64,000 nt of DNA from an uncultured Mycoplasmatales bacterium (GTDB lineage Bacteria; Bacillota_I; Bacilli_A; UBA3375), in assembly GCA_937936465.1 (NCBI GenBank), contig CALDDH010000005.1:1-64000 (forward strand), given 5' to 3'. This document shows positions 44,441 through 53,537 of this stretch, piece by piece. The notes beneath the pieces were generated by a model. The model searched no databases. It was given only the letters and a program-made list of their open reading frames with translations, and was not told where the DNA came from. The translations under genes were made by a program, and so were the position numbers. The stretch's first letter is position 1. Each line of letters begins with the position of its first letter.

Positions 44441-45767
44441 ATTAGATAATAAATTTTTAGACAAATTTGTCGGTAGTGAAGAAGTAAAAAATATGCAACC
44501 AATTATTAATATAGCTGATCAAATGCTTAGAGAAAAAACTGGAGCTGGGTCAGATTTTACTGGGTGGGTTGATGGTCCAACAAATCTTGATCAAGCAGAG
44601 CTGACACGAATAAAAGCAGCGAGTAAAAAAATAAATAAAGACTCTGATGTTTTAATTGTTATTGGAATTGGTGGTTCATACTTAGGTTCAAAAGCAGTCT
44701 TAGAGTTTATTAATCATACTTTTGAAAATGAAGTAAATAATCAGAAAACCAAAATATACTTTGCAGGTCAAAATATATCATCAAGTTATTTAAATGACTT
44801 AACTGAAATTATTAAAAATAAAGATTTTTCAATTAATATTATATCTAAGTCTGGTACAACAACAGAACCAGCATTAGCATTTCGTCACTTTAAAAATATT
44901 CTAGTTAATAAATATGGTGAAGAGCAAGCAAACATGAGAATTTATGCAACAACAGATCAAGCAAGAGGGACATTAAAAGAGCAAGCTAATTCTAATGGTT
45001 GGGAGTCTTTTGTAATTCCAGATGATATTGGTGGAAGATTCTCTGTCTTAACAGCTGTAGGGCTTTTGCCAATTGCTGTAAGTGACATTGATATTGATCA
45101 GTTAATTCTTGGAGCAAAAGAAGCACAAGAAAAATATAGTCAAGCAGATTTAAATACAAATGATGCATACTTATATGCAGCTTATCGTAATGTATTGTAC
45201 AATAAAGGTAAAACAATTGAAATGTTAATTGGATATGAGCCAGGACAAACCTTTTTAAATGAATGGTGGAAGCAATTATTTGGTGAAAGTGAAGGAAAAG
45301 AAAATAAAGGTATTTTCCCAGCAAGTGCAATCTTTTCAACAGATCTTCATTCATTAGGTCAATATGTTCAAGAAGGTCGTCGTGATTTGTTTGAAACAGT
45401 GATCTTTTTTGATCAAGTCAAAAGTGATTTAACAATTGAAAGTGATAAAGAGAATAAAGATGAATTAAATTATTTAGCAAGTAAGAAATTTGCTGATGTT
45501 AATAAAAAAGCATTTATTGCAACTTCAATGGCCCACTATGATGGGGGAGTACCTAATATAATTTTAAATGTTAAGGATATGTCAACTAGAGCACTAGGAC
45601 ATTTAATTTACTTCTTTGAAATTTCATGTGCAATATCTGGTTATTTATTAGGTGTTAATCCTTTTGATCAACCAGGAGTTGAAGAGTATAAGAAAAATAT
45701 GTTTGCTTTACTTGGAAAAGATGGATATAATGATTTGAAAATTAAGTTAGAAAGTAGAATTAAATAG
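44433..45767 (+). CDS. pgi: Glucose-6-phosphate isomerase
   Basis: This is the glycolytic isomerase between glucose-6-phosphate and fructose-6-phosphate. The 444 residues correspond to the short Bacilli type. Motifs are [17 protein letters not shown], the sugar-phosphate loop [14 protein letters not shown], the signature [17 protein letters not shown], and the C-terminal [10 protein letters not shown]. The start overlaps the S1-protein gene. Fructose-6-phosphate also feeds UDP-GlcNAc for the wall genes. Confidence 0.97.
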   Translation: MIKLDNKFLDKFVGSEEVKNMQPIINIADQMLREKTGAGSDFTGWVDGPTNLDQAELTRIKAASKKINKDSDVLIVIGIGGSYLGSKAVLEFINHTFENEVNNQKTKIYFAGQNISSSYLNDLTEIIKNKDFSINIISKSGTTTEPALAFRHFKNILVNKYGEEQANMRIYATTDQARGTLKEQANSNGWESFVIPDDIGGRFSVLTAVGLLPIAVSDIDIDQLILGAKEAQEKYSQADLNTNDAYLYAAYRNVLYNKGKTIEMLIGYEPGQTFLNEWWKQLFGESEGKENKGIFPASAIFSTDLHSLGQYVQEGRRDLFETVIFFDQVKSDLTIESDKENKDELNYLASKKFADVNKKAFIATSMAHYDGGVPNIILNVKDMSTRALGHLIYFFEISCAISGYLLGVNPFDQPGVEEYKKNMFALLGKDGYNDLKIKLESRIK

Positions 45768-45769
45768 CT

Positions 45770-46687
45770 GTGATTTATATTTATTATGGAGATAATGAGT
45801 ATTTAATTCAAAAAGATATAAGTGATCAAATTGGTCAATCTGAGTTAGTTGAAATAGATTTTGATTTAATTAATATGAGTGAGTTGTTTGCGATGATGGC
45901 AAGTCAAGATTTGTTTGCAACTAAAAAAACATATTTATTTACTAATATTGATTTATTTCAAGTCCAGAAAAATAAATACAATAAAATAAATAAAATTTGG
46001 ATTAATAAAATCTTTAATTTAGATGTTGATATTATAATTATGAATACAAAAAAAATAAATAAAAAAGCACAAATATATCATGATCATCATCATCAAATTG
46101 TATATAAAGAATATTTGCAAAAATCAATTAATTTTAAAACTCAGACTAAAAAATATATAAGTGATCAAGGGATAAAAATTGATCAAGAATCATTGGGTAT
46201 ATTAAATGATAATTTTAATGAAGATATGCCTGGTTTCATGAATGAAGTCGAAAAGTTAATTCAATTTACAAATTATCAGATGATAAATAAAAATGATATT
46301 GATCAAATAGGTGTTACAACTACAGAGACAAAAATTTTTCAATTATATAATTTTATCTTTCAAAAAAAACAAGTTAATGCAGTTAATTACTTAAATCAAT
46401 TAGTATCTAATGATGAAGATATTGATGTTCTATTATTAATTGGTTTTAAACAATTACAGAAGTACCATTTAGTTAAGCAATTATCATCAAAATCATTACC
46501 AAGTATGAAAATTGCTAGTTTAATTGAAATAAATAGTTATCAAGTAACTATAATTGAAAAAGAACTAGTTAATTGTGATTTATTACATTTAAGTAAGTTG
46601 GTTGTTGAAGCAAGTAATTTAGACCTTTTATATAAATCAGGTCAAATAAAAAGTTATGATGCATTAATCAAACTAATATTTTTATAA
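45770..46687 (+). CDS. holA: DNA polymerase III delta subunit
   Basis: HolA is the clamp-loader subunit that opens the sliding clamp. It has 305 residues with N-terminal MIYIYYGDNEYLIQKDI, a LFATKKTYLF strand typical of HolA domain I, and a C-terminal helical domain including LLIGFKQLQKYHLVKQL and the final SGQIKSYDALIKLIFL. It starts with GTG two bases after pgi. The family is poorly conserved, but length, order of motifs and position agree. Confidence 0.88.
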   Translation: MIYIYYGDNEYLIQKDISDQIGQSELVEIDFDLINMSELFAMMASQDLFATKKTYLFTNIDLFQVQKNKYNKINKIWINKIFNLDVDIIIMNTKKINKKAQIYHDHHHQIVYKEYLQKSINFKTQTKKYISDQGIKIDQESLGILNDNFNEDMPGFMNEVEKLIQFTNYQMINKNDIDQIGVTTTETKIFQLYNFIFQKKQVNAVNYLNQLVSNDEDIDVLLLIGFKQLQKYHLVKQLSSKSLPSMKIASLIEINSYQVTIIEKELVNCDLLHLSKLVVEASNLDLLYKSGQIKSYDALIKLIFL

Positions 46688-46741
46688 AAAAAATTTAAAA
46701 CAATGTATAATATATTTATTAAATTAATAAGAAGGAGAAAT

Positions 46742-47560
46742 ATGGGTAAAATTGGAATAGTAAATTTTAGTTCAACATCTTTTACAAAGAAAATGCTTGG
46801 TTTTGAAGCACTTGAAACAATTGATTTAGATGTTCAATTAGGTGGAGAGTCATACATTGGCAAAACACTTGAAGAGTTATTTGCTCGAGTAGAAGAAATT
46901 AAAGAGATACCTAAAACTTCACAACCATCACCGAAACATATGGCAGATGCATACTCAAAAATGAATAAGATTTATGATCATGTTATTGTCTTAACACCTG
47001 ATAAAGTCTTATCAGGAACTCATCAAGCTGCTGTCCTTGCATTAGAATTAGTTGAGAACAATAAAAATATCCATATTATTGAAACAAGATCTTTTGCACT
47101 ATCTGAAGCAATCCTTTGTGATAAAGCAATTGATTTAATAAATGATGATCATGATATAGAAAGTATTAAAAGTGAATTAGAAATATTAGCTAAAAAAATT
47201 ACAACTTTTATTATTCCAGGATCATTTGATTATTTAAAAATGAGTGGTCGAGTTAATTTATCACAACAAATAATTGGACGCTTAATGATGATGAAATTAT
47301 TAATTAAACATAAAAATGGATTAGCAGAAGTTTATAAAAAATCTCGTGGAACAAAAAAACTATTAAAAGAGATTCAAGTTGAATTAGAAAATTATAATAT
47401 TGATAAAATATATACAGCAAATATTTTAGCAGATCAAAAACTAGCTGAATTATCTGAATTATTCAATCAATATGAAATAGTAAATACTGATAAGACGAGT
47501 ATTATTATGGCCGCACATTTTGGACCAGATACTTTAGGTTTTGCAATTGTTGATAAATAA
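46742..47560 (+). CDS. DegV family fatty-acid-binding protein
   Basis: The 272-residue protein of the DegV/FakB fold binds single fatty acids and presents them to a kinase (FakA) in Firmicutes. Key segments are PKTSQPSPKHMADAY (the TSxPS loop), VIVLTPDKVLSGTHQAA and SGRVNLSQQIIGRLM. The start is ATG 46742 behind AGAAGGAG. An earlier in-frame ATG at 46703 lies on top of the -10 box TATAAT (46706-46711) and is rejected. A terminator follows. Confidence 0.9.
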   Translation: MGKIGIVNFSSTSFTKKMLGFEALETIDLDVQLGGESYIGKTLEELFARVEEIKEIPKTSQPSPKHMADAYSKMNKIYDHVIVLTPDKVLSGTHQAAVLALELVENNKNIHIIETRSFALSEAILCDKAIDLINDDHDIESIKSELEILAKKITTFIIPGSFDYLKMSGRVNLSQQIIGRLMMMKLLIKHKNGLAEVYKKSRGTKKLLKEIQVELENYNIDKIYTANILADQKLAELSELFNQYEIVNTDKTSIIMAAHFGPDTLGFAIVDK

Positions 47561-47567
47561 TAAAGAG

Positions 47568-47600
47568 ATGGATAAACTAAAAAGGTTTATTCATTTTTTT
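47568..47600 (+). terminator. Terminator after the DegV gene
   Basis: A 10 bp stem ATGGATAAAC with GTTTATTCAT, a 7-base loop and T7 follow the stop codon by 7 bases. Confidence 0.85.
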
Positions 47601-47631
47601 ATTACTTATTGTTGTTATTAATCTTAAGTAT

Positions 47632-47661
47632 AAAAAAAGAAAAGCCATATAGGCTTTTCTT
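47632..47661 (-). terminator. Minus-strand terminator of the sRNA candidate
   Basis: A perfect 10 bp stem with loop ATATA (47637-47646 with 47652-47661) is preceded on the plus strand by A-rich 47632-47636. A U tail therefore exists only on the minus transcript. Confidence 0.9.
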
Positions 47662-47791
47662 ATCTATAGTAGTTTCATATAATTCTAATCATTAGATGAT
47701 TAGAGAGGGGATTATGAGACTAATAAAGTTAATTCGAATATTGTTTGAGGGGATATAAATACATAAAGAGTATGTGACAAATTATTGCCAC
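47632..47791 (-). ncRNA. Candidate sRNA with two C-rich anti-Shine-Dalgarno motifs
   Basis: Read on the minus strand, a transcript starting near 47791 opens with a hairpin GUGGCA/UGUCAC whose G-U pair works only on this strand. It then carries two identical AUCCCCUC motifs (47754-47747 and 47712-47705), a hairpin CUAAUCAU-CUA-AUGAUUAG, and ends in a strong terminator AAGAAAAGCC/GGCUUUUCUU with a U tail. The motifs are complementary to GAGGGGAU ribosome binding sites. This design resembles the C-rich sRNAs of Firmicutes (RsaE/RoxS type), although no sequence match is claimed. No ORF is visible. It has its own consensus promoter. Confidence 0.75.
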
Positions 47792-47797
47792 AAGATA

Positions 47798-47826
47798 AGT
47801 ATAACAGAAACTAATTGTTATGTCAA
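47798..47826 (-). promoter_or_regulatory. Consensus minus-strand promoter of the sRNA candidate
   Basis: A perfect TTGACA (47826-47821) is followed after 17 bp by TATACT (47803-47798), with a G start 7 bases on. Confidence 0.9.
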
Positions 47827-48062
47827 TCTATTTGTGTAATAAATTTACAAAAGCCCTTAAAATAAGCATTTTTTATTTTTTCAAATTCAAAATAGCTATA
47901 GATAACTATTAAATAAATCAAAAAAGTGGCACGAAAAATATTTGAAAAGAATTAGTAATAGTAAAGTTGAGTACAAATGTTTGAAAAAATGATTAAAATA
48001 GTTAATAATATGCTATAATTTCATAAGGTATCGATCACATAAATTATCTAAAAAGGAGATAA
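47827..48062 (+). promoter_or_regulatory. Leader region with extended -10 promoter of the YitT-type gene
   Basis: TGCTATAAT at 48011-48019 is an extended -10 box 44 bases before ATG 48063. The rest of the interval is AT-rich without an ORF. I saw no other element in it. Confidence 0.55.
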
Positions 48063-48956
48063 ATGAAAAGTAATTTGCAATTAGTAAAAGAAGTACTATC
48101 TGATTATCGTACAATGATGATTTTAATTATTGGAACATTAATAAATATAATTGGAATAAACTTATTTTTAGTGCCTTTTAATTTATATCCAATTGGACTT
48201 ATGGGATTATCTTTTGAAATAAATGAAGTTATATATTTAATAACAAATACAACAATTCCAGAAAATATTTTATTCTTTGTTTTGAATATTCCGTTATTTA
48301 TATTATCTTGGAAAAAGATTGGAAAGAAATTTACAATTAAAACAATTATAGTAGTAAGTTTAATGACGTTTTATATGGCAATAATTCCAAACGATGTTAT
48401 TATAATTGATGATATATTCTTAAGTGTTGTTTTCAGTGCAATTATTGCTGGTTTTGGTTTAGGTATCTTACTTAATTCAGGTACATCAACAGGAGGATCT
48501 GATATTATCGCACTATTTATGTCATTAATTAAAGGTAAAACATTTGGAACATTCAATACAATATTTAATAGTTTCATAATATTTTTTGCAGTTCTTTTAA
48601 CACAAGATATATTTACAGGTGTTTATATGTTGATTTTTGTTTATTTCTTTAGTACTTCAGTTGATCGAACTCATAAAATGAGTAAAAAATACACTTTGTT
48701 AATAGTTACTAGTCAGGAAGAAGCAGTTAAAACACAAATTTATGGATCTGAAACTGAAAGAGGTGTAACTATTTTAAATTCACAAGGTGGATTTACGAAC
48801 AACCCAAATAAAACATTAATGATTACTTGTGAGCATTCTGAGTTATACTATATAATTGATTTAATTAAAGTTGCAGATGAAAATGTTTTTATAAGTGTTT
48901 TAGATACTGATACAGTTATTGGAACATTTGAAAATAGTTATAAAAAAAGATTGTAA
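48063..48956 (+). CDS. YitT family membrane protein
   Basis: The 297-residue protein has five or six transmembrane segments in the first two thirds (including GIGINLFLVPFN-like and GFGLGILLNSGTSTGGSDII segments typical of DUF161). A cytoplasmic DUF2179 domain at the C-terminus (about 210-297) contains ERGVTILNSQGGFTN and LMITCEHSELYYI. The function of the family is unknown; the C-terminal domain looks like a small-ligand sensor. It is followed after 10 bp by the Mur ligase gene. Confidence 0.88.
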   Translation: MKSNLQLVKEVLSDYRTMMILIIGTLINIIGINLFLVPFNLYPIGLMGLSFEINEVIYLITNTTIPENILFFVLNIPLFILSWKKIGKKFTIKTIIVVSLMTFYMAIIPNDVIIIDDIFLSVVFSAIIAGFGLGILLNSGTSTGGSDIIALFMSLIKGKTFGTFNTIFNSFIIFFAVLLTQDIFTGVYMLIFVYFFSTSVDRTHKMSKKYTLLIVTSQEEAVKTQIYGSETERGVTILNSQGGFTNNPNKTLMITCEHSELYYIIDLIKVADENVFISVLDTDTVIGTFENSYKKRL

Positions 48957-48966
48957 GTGAGGAAAT

Positions 48967-50556
48967 ATGTTGAGAGTAATCTTTGGTTTAATAAGTAGTT
49001 CAATTATTATTTGTTTATTAGTTATTTATTTTTTAATTAAAACAAAAAAACAATTTCATATTTTACAACAAAGTGGTTATGATCTTAAGCGATATTTTAA
49101 ATATATTTCTGAAAATAAACTTTTCTATATTGCATTTAATGAACTTATTTTACTACTGACGTATTTAATAGTAGATAACTATTTATTTATTAGTTATTTA
49201 ATTATCTTTATATTTGTATATTATAATTTATACTTTATTAACTTAAAAGATAAATATTTTGTTGTAAAAAAGAAATTAGTTTATACAAAGAGAATAAAAA
49301 GACAAATAGTTACATTTATTATATTAAATGTAGTTTTCATTATTTTGTATTTAGTAAATAGTTTTCATATTATTTATTTAATTATATTAATTACTTATTT
49401 TAATTATTTATTATTAATGTTAGCTACATTAATTAATAAGCCGATTGAATCTTTAATTAGAAGAAAGTATCAAAAGAAAGCAATTAATAAACTTAAAGGT
49501 CATCCTAGTTTAGATGTAATTGGGATTACTGGTAGTTATGGAAAAACATCAATCAAGAATATTGTTAACCAAATGTTAGAAGACAACGCGCCAACTCTAA
49601 TGACACCTGAAAGTTATAATACCCCAAATGGTGTTATGATAACTATTAATAATAGTCTAAGCAAATTTCATAAAACTTTTATATGTGAAATGGGTGCATA
49701 TTATCCAGGTGAAATAAAAAAACTTGCTAATATGGTTAGTCCAAGAATTGGAGTAGTTAGTAGCATTGGTAATCAACACCTGGAAACTTTCAAAACAATT
49801 GATAATATCCAAAAAACTAAAATGGAATTAATTGAAAATCTTGTGCCTGGTGGAATTGCAATCTTAAATTATGATGAGAAATATATTAAGAATTATCAAA
49901 TAAAACGTAATGATTTGAGTATTAAAACATATGCAATCGATAACCAAGACTGTGATGTATATGCAAAAGAAATTGAATATGATATTGCTAAAATGCGTTT
50001 TACTTTAGTGGATAATCTTAATAACACAAGTTATCAAATTGAAACTAAACTACTTGGGCGACATAATATTTATAATATTTTATGTGGATACTTAGTTACT
50101 AAAACCAAGGAAATTAAAGTCGATAAAATAATTGCTAGCATTAGTAATTTAAAACCAATTAAACACCGCTTAGAACTAAAGAAAATTGATAATGATACTT
50201 ATATAATCGATGACGCTTTTAATGCCAATCAAGTAGGTATTAATCAAGGGTTAGATATTGTAAGTGTATATGAAGAGTATGCTAAGATAATCATAACACC
50301 TGGGTTAATTGATTTAGGAACAGACCAAAAGCAGGTTAATTATCAGTTAGGTCAGAGTATTGCAAAAAAAGTTGACATAAGCTTTATTATTGGTAAATAC
50401 AATCAACAAGATATAACATCGGGAATTGAAAATATAAATAATCAAAGTCAATATTATACAGAGAAGAATTTCATTGATGCATATAATAAAGCAATGAAAG
50501 TTAAGGGTAAAAAAATAATTTTAATTGCTAATGACTTACCAGATAAATTCAATTGA
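48967..50556 (+). CDS. Membrane-anchored Mur ligase (MurF-like)
   Basis: The 529-residue enzyme has an N-terminal membrane domain of about five helices (1-155). A Mur ligase core follows, with ATP-binding GITGSYGKTS near 185-194, SYNTPNGVM, EMGAYYPGEIKKLA and SIGNQHLETF in the central domain, and the C-terminal DDAFNANQVG loop. The family adds D-Ala-D-Ala to UDP-MurNAc-tripeptide, and the Ddl gene immediately downstream supports that. The membrane fusion is unlike soluble MurF, so the exact substrate is inferred. No other murF lies in the window. Confidence 0.85.
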   Translation: MLRVIFGLISSSIIICLLVIYFLIKTKKQFHILQQSGYDLKRYFKYISENKLFYIAFNELILLLTYLIVDNYLFISYLIIFIFVYYNLYFINLKDKYFVVKKKLVYTKRIKRQIVTFIILNVVFIILYLVNSFHIIYLIILITYFNYLLLMLATLINKPIESLIRRKYQKKAINKLKGHPSLDVIGITGSYGKTSIKNIVNQMLEDNAPTLMTPESYNTPNGVMITINNSLSKFHKTFICEMGAYYPGEIKKLANMVSPRIGVVSSIGNQHLETFKTIDNIQKTKMELIENLVPGGIAILNYDEKYIKNYQIKRNDLSIKTYAIDNQDCDVYAKEIEYDIAKMRFTLVDNLNNTSYQIETKLLGRHNIYNILCGYLVTKTKEIKVDKIIASISNLKPIKHRLELKKIDNDTYIIDDAFNANQVGINQGLDIVSVYEEYAKIIITPGLIDLGTDQKQVNYQLGQSIAKKVDISFIIGKYNQQDITSGIENINNQSQYYTEKNFIDAYNKAMKVKGKKIILIANDLPDKFN

Positions 50557-50566
50557 GGAGGATTAA

Positions 50567-51721
50567 ATGAAAATAAATATAGCAGTCATCTTTGGTGGAC
50601 AAAGCGTAGAACATGAAATATCAATAATAAGTGCAATGCAAGCAATTCAGCACCTTGATCAAAGTAAATATCAAACAATCCCAATTTATATTTCTAAAAG
50701 TGGAAAATTCTTTTCTGATTCCTCGTTTATGAGTATCGAACCATTTAAAGACTTTAATGAAAGTAAATATACTGAAAATATTATTTTCCGAAAAAAGGAT
50801 CAAGTCCACATTCAAGCTAAAACAAAACTGTACAATCAGAAGAAACAAGCAATTGATTTGTTTTTTCCAATTGTACATGGAACAAATGTTGAAGATGGTA
50901 AATTACAAGGCTTTTTAGAAACTATGAAAATACCTGTTGTCGGGCCTAGTGTTTTATCTGGTGCAATTGGTCAGGATAAAGCAGTTATGAAAGATATTTT
51001 AAAGGCTAATGATATTAATCAAACTAAATTTATTTGGGTTAATAAAAATGATCAAGTAAATGTAGTTGATCAATTGATTAATCAGAAGATAGGCTACCCT
51101 GTATTATTGAAACCAGCTAACTTAGGTTCATCAATTGGAATAACAAAAGTAATGGATCAATCTGAATTATCTGATGCTTTAAAAGAATGTTTTACATATG
51201 ATAATAAGATTGTAATTGAACAATTATTATTTGATTTTGAAGAATATAATATTTCAGTAATTGAATTTGAAGATCAATATAAATGTTCAGTAATTGAAAA
51301 AGTTTTAAAGAATGAAGATATTTTATCTTATGAAGATAAATATATGAGTAAAAGTGGGAAAAATACAAATAGTGAAAATAGTGGGATGGCATCATTAACT
51401 CGAGAAATACCTGCCAATTTAAAAGAAGAAGAAGTAACTTATATTCATAAGATGGTTAAAGAAAGTGCAAAAGTCTTAAATTGTCAATCACTTGTTCGTT
51501 TTGACTTAATTAAAACAAAGGATCAGAAATTTTATATAAATGAAGTTAATAACATTCCTGGGTCACTATCATTTTATTTATGGGAAAACAATCAATTTAC
51601 ATATCAAGAGTTATTAGAACAGTTAATTGAGTTATCCGTGAATAAACATTATCGAAAACAAAAATTAGTTTCGAGCTTTACAACAAATGTTTTAAGTTTA
51701 AATAGTAAGGGTGCAAAATGA
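50567..51721 (+). CDS. ddl: D-alanine--D-alanine ligase
   Basis: Ddl makes the D-Ala-D-Ala dipeptide of peptidoglycan. It is an ATP-grasp enzyme of 384 residues with IAVIFGGQSVEHEISIISAMQ, the ATP site KPANLGSSIGITKV, the omega-loop SYEDKYMSKSGK and the metal site FYINEVNNIPG. The Tyr in the omega-loop is compatible with D-Ala rather than D-lactate as second substrate, but this is not decisive. A good GAGGAGG lies before ATG. It overlaps the next gene by 4 bp. Confidence 0.95.
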   Translation: MKINIAVIFGGQSVEHEISIISAMQAIQHLDQSKYQTIPIYISKSGKFFSDSSFMSIEPFKDFNESKYTENIIFRKKDQVHIQAKTKLYNQKKQAIDLFFPIVHGTNVEDGKLQGFLETMKIPVVGPSVLSGAIGQDKAVMKDILKANDINQTKFIWVNKNDQVNVVDQLINQKIGYPVLLKPANLGSSIGITKVMDQSELSDALKECFTYDNKIVIEQLLFDFEEYNISVIEFEDQYKCSVIEKVLKNEDILSYEDKYMSKSGKNTNSENSGMASLTREIPANLKEEEVTYIHKMVKESAKVLNCQSLVRFDLIKTKDQKFYINEVNNIPGSLSFYLWENNQFTYQELLEQLIELSVNKHYRKQKLVSSFTTNVLSLNSKGAK

Positions 51722-52779
51722 AAACAATTGAAGGATTTTTATTAGCATTTATATTAGCAGTTGTTCTAGTTCCATTATTTAGGAGAATTGCAATTAGACT
51801 AAATATAGTTGATCATCCAAATGATCGTAAGATCCACCAAGAAAGCACTCCTTATTTAGGGGGGTTTGTTGTATATTTTGCAGTTTTAATTGCCTATGGT
51901 TTTTATATTGATTTTTCATTTGCAATTCAAGATATATTTATTTGGTTACTTGGATTTTTACTAGTAGTTGTTGGGGCAATTGATGATGCTAAAGATATGA
52001 AAGCAACTAAGAAATTATTAATTCAGTTTTCAATTGCTCTAATGACTAGTTTTATTATGGGTGGGGTAGCTTATATATCAATTGGTGATACAACAATTTA
52101 TTTTTCTGTTGTTGGTGAAATATTAATTCAAACACTATGGATAGTTGTTTTAATCAATGCCTTTAACTTGATCGATGGTTTGGATGGATTAGCATCTGGA
52201 CTTGCTGCGATTTCACTAGTATTTTTATGGATTGCTATGAAACTGAATGGTGGAGATCCAAATGAAATATTTATTATTATTATGATCGGAGCTCTACTTG
52301 GTTTCTTATACCATAATTTTTACCCCTCCAATATCTTTTTAGGAGATGCAGGAAGCATGTTTATCGGTTATTATATTGCAGTATTTGCAGTTGATGGATA
52401 TAAGAGTATTAATGTTACAACAACACTTGTTATTTTCTTTGTTGCAGCAATCCCAATCTTAGATATAATTTTATCAATGATTCGTCGGAAAATAAATGGG
52501 GGAAAAATGTTTGAAGCAGATAGTTTGCATTTTCACCATCGACTACTTTTAAAAGGTTTTAGTCAACAACAAGCAGTTTTAATAATGTACTTAATTATGA
52601 GTATTTATGGTATTTCATCAATTATAATTGCTTTTTCTAATCAAATTACAACAATTTATGTTTTAATTGTATTGTTTATTTTAACTGAATTGATAGTAGA
52701 GTATTTATATATGTTATCAGATAAATATACAATCATCAGGAAAAGCTTAAATAAAATAAGGCGATTAATTAAAAATTAA
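51718..52779 (+). CDS. tagO: Undecaprenyl-phosphate GlcNAc-1-phosphate transferase
   Basis: This polytopic membrane enzyme of the WecA/TagO family starts wall teichoic acid or related polymers by moving GlcNAc-1-P to undecaprenyl phosphate. Its 353 residues contain NIVDHPNDRKIHQESTPYLG, GAIDDAKDM, the Asp-rich NAFNLIDGLDGLASG, FYPSNIFLGDAGSMFIGY, and the sugar-specificity loop with HFHHRLL (HxHH) that separates WecA/TagO from MraY. It connects the peptidoglycan genes here with the TagF-like polymerases at 12644-17902. Confidence 0.93.
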   Translation: MKTIEGFLLAFILAVVLVPLFRRIAIRLNIVDHPNDRKIHQESTPYLGGFVVYFAVLIAYGFYIDFSFAIQDIFIWLLGFLLVVVGAIDDAKDMKATKKLLIQFSIALMTSFIMGGVAYISIGDTTIYFSVVGEILIQTLWIVVLINAFNLIDGLDGLASGLAAISLVFLWIAMKLNGGDPNEIFIIIMIGALLGFLYHNFYPSNIFLGDAGSMFIGYYIAVFAVDGYKSINVTTTLVIFFVAAIPILDIILSMIRRKINGGKMFEADSLHFHHRLLLKGFSQQQAVLIMYLIMSIYGISSIIIAFSNQITTIYVLIVLFILTELIVEYLYMLSDKYTIIRKSLNKIRRLIKN

Positions 52780-52792
52780 TAAGAAGGAAAAA

Positions 52793-53518
52793 ATGAAAGA
52801 ATTAATGATTATAGCAGGGCCTTGTTCAGTTGAATCAGTTGAGCAAATGGATACAATAGTAAGTGAGATTAAAGATGATATCACGCACCTAAGAGCAGGA
52901 GCTTATAAACCAAGGACATTGCCCACCAGCTTTCAAGGTTTAAAAGAAGAAGGAATTGATATTCTTTTAAATATTCAAAAAGAATCAAATATTCCAATAG
53001 TATCAGAAATAGTATCAGAAAAAAATTTAAATAATTTCAGTGATATTGATATCATTCAAATTGGTGCAAGAAATATGCAAAACTATGAACTACTTAAAAG
53101 TGTTGGATCAATGAAGAAAGTAGTTCTTTTAAAAAGAGGTTTTAGTGCAACCCTTCAAGAAGTGTTAGCTAGTGCATCATATTTAACTAATTATGGAGCT
53201 AAAGAAGTAATCATATGTGAAAGAGGAATTAGAACATTTAGTGACAGCGCTAGATTTACATTAGATATCAATTTAATTAATAAAATAAAAGAAAATTCAG
53301 ATTATAAAGTAATAATTGATCCATCACATGCAGCAGGAGATGCAAAGTATGTTGAGTCTTTGGCACTTGCAGGGATTAGTGCTGGAGCTGATGGTTTAAT
53401 CATTGAAGTACATAACAAACCAGATCAAGCTTTAAGTGATTCAAGTCAACAATTACAACCATCTGAATTTAAAGCATTAATTAAGAAAGTACAATTAATA
53501 AATCAAGTTTTAAATTAA
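52793..53518 (+). CDS. aroF: 3-deoxy-7-phosphoheptulonate synthase (type I-beta, core form)
   Basis: This is the first enzyme of the shikimate pathway, joining PEP and erythrose-4-phosphate. The 241 residues form a bare TIM barrel with IIAGPCSVESVEQM, LRAGAYKPRTLPTSFQG and IIDPSHAAGDAKYV. It lacks both the ferredoxin-like and the chorismate-mutase regulatory domains, so direct feedback control is not expected. It stands alone without other aro genes, with AAGAAGG upstream, between tagO and uvrB. Confidence 0.93.
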   Translation: MKELMIIAGPCSVESVEQMDTIVSEIKDDITHLRAGAYKPRTLPTSFQGLKEEGIDILLNIQKESNIPIVSEIVSEKNLNNFSDIDIIQIGARNMQNYELLKSVGSMKKVVLLKRGFSATLQEVLASASYLTNYGAKEVIICERGIRTFSDSARFTLDINLINKIKENSDYKVIIDPSHAAGDAKYVESLALAGISAGADGLIIEVHNKPDQALSDSSQQLQPSEFKALIKKVQLINQVLN

Positions 53519-53537
53519 TATTAATTTAAGGGGAATT

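Noticed and set aside
46703-46741. N-terminal extension of the DegV-type protein from ATG 46703
   Set aside because: The extension overlaps the TATAAT box at 46706-46711, and a strong ribosome binding site precedes ATG 46742.
47714-47758. 14-codon plus-strand frame MRLIKLIRILFEGI behind GAGGGG
   Set aside because: Its ribosome binding site is just the complement of the C-rich motif of the minus-strand sRNA candidate, whose promoter and terminator are much stronger evidence. The plus strand has no promoter here.
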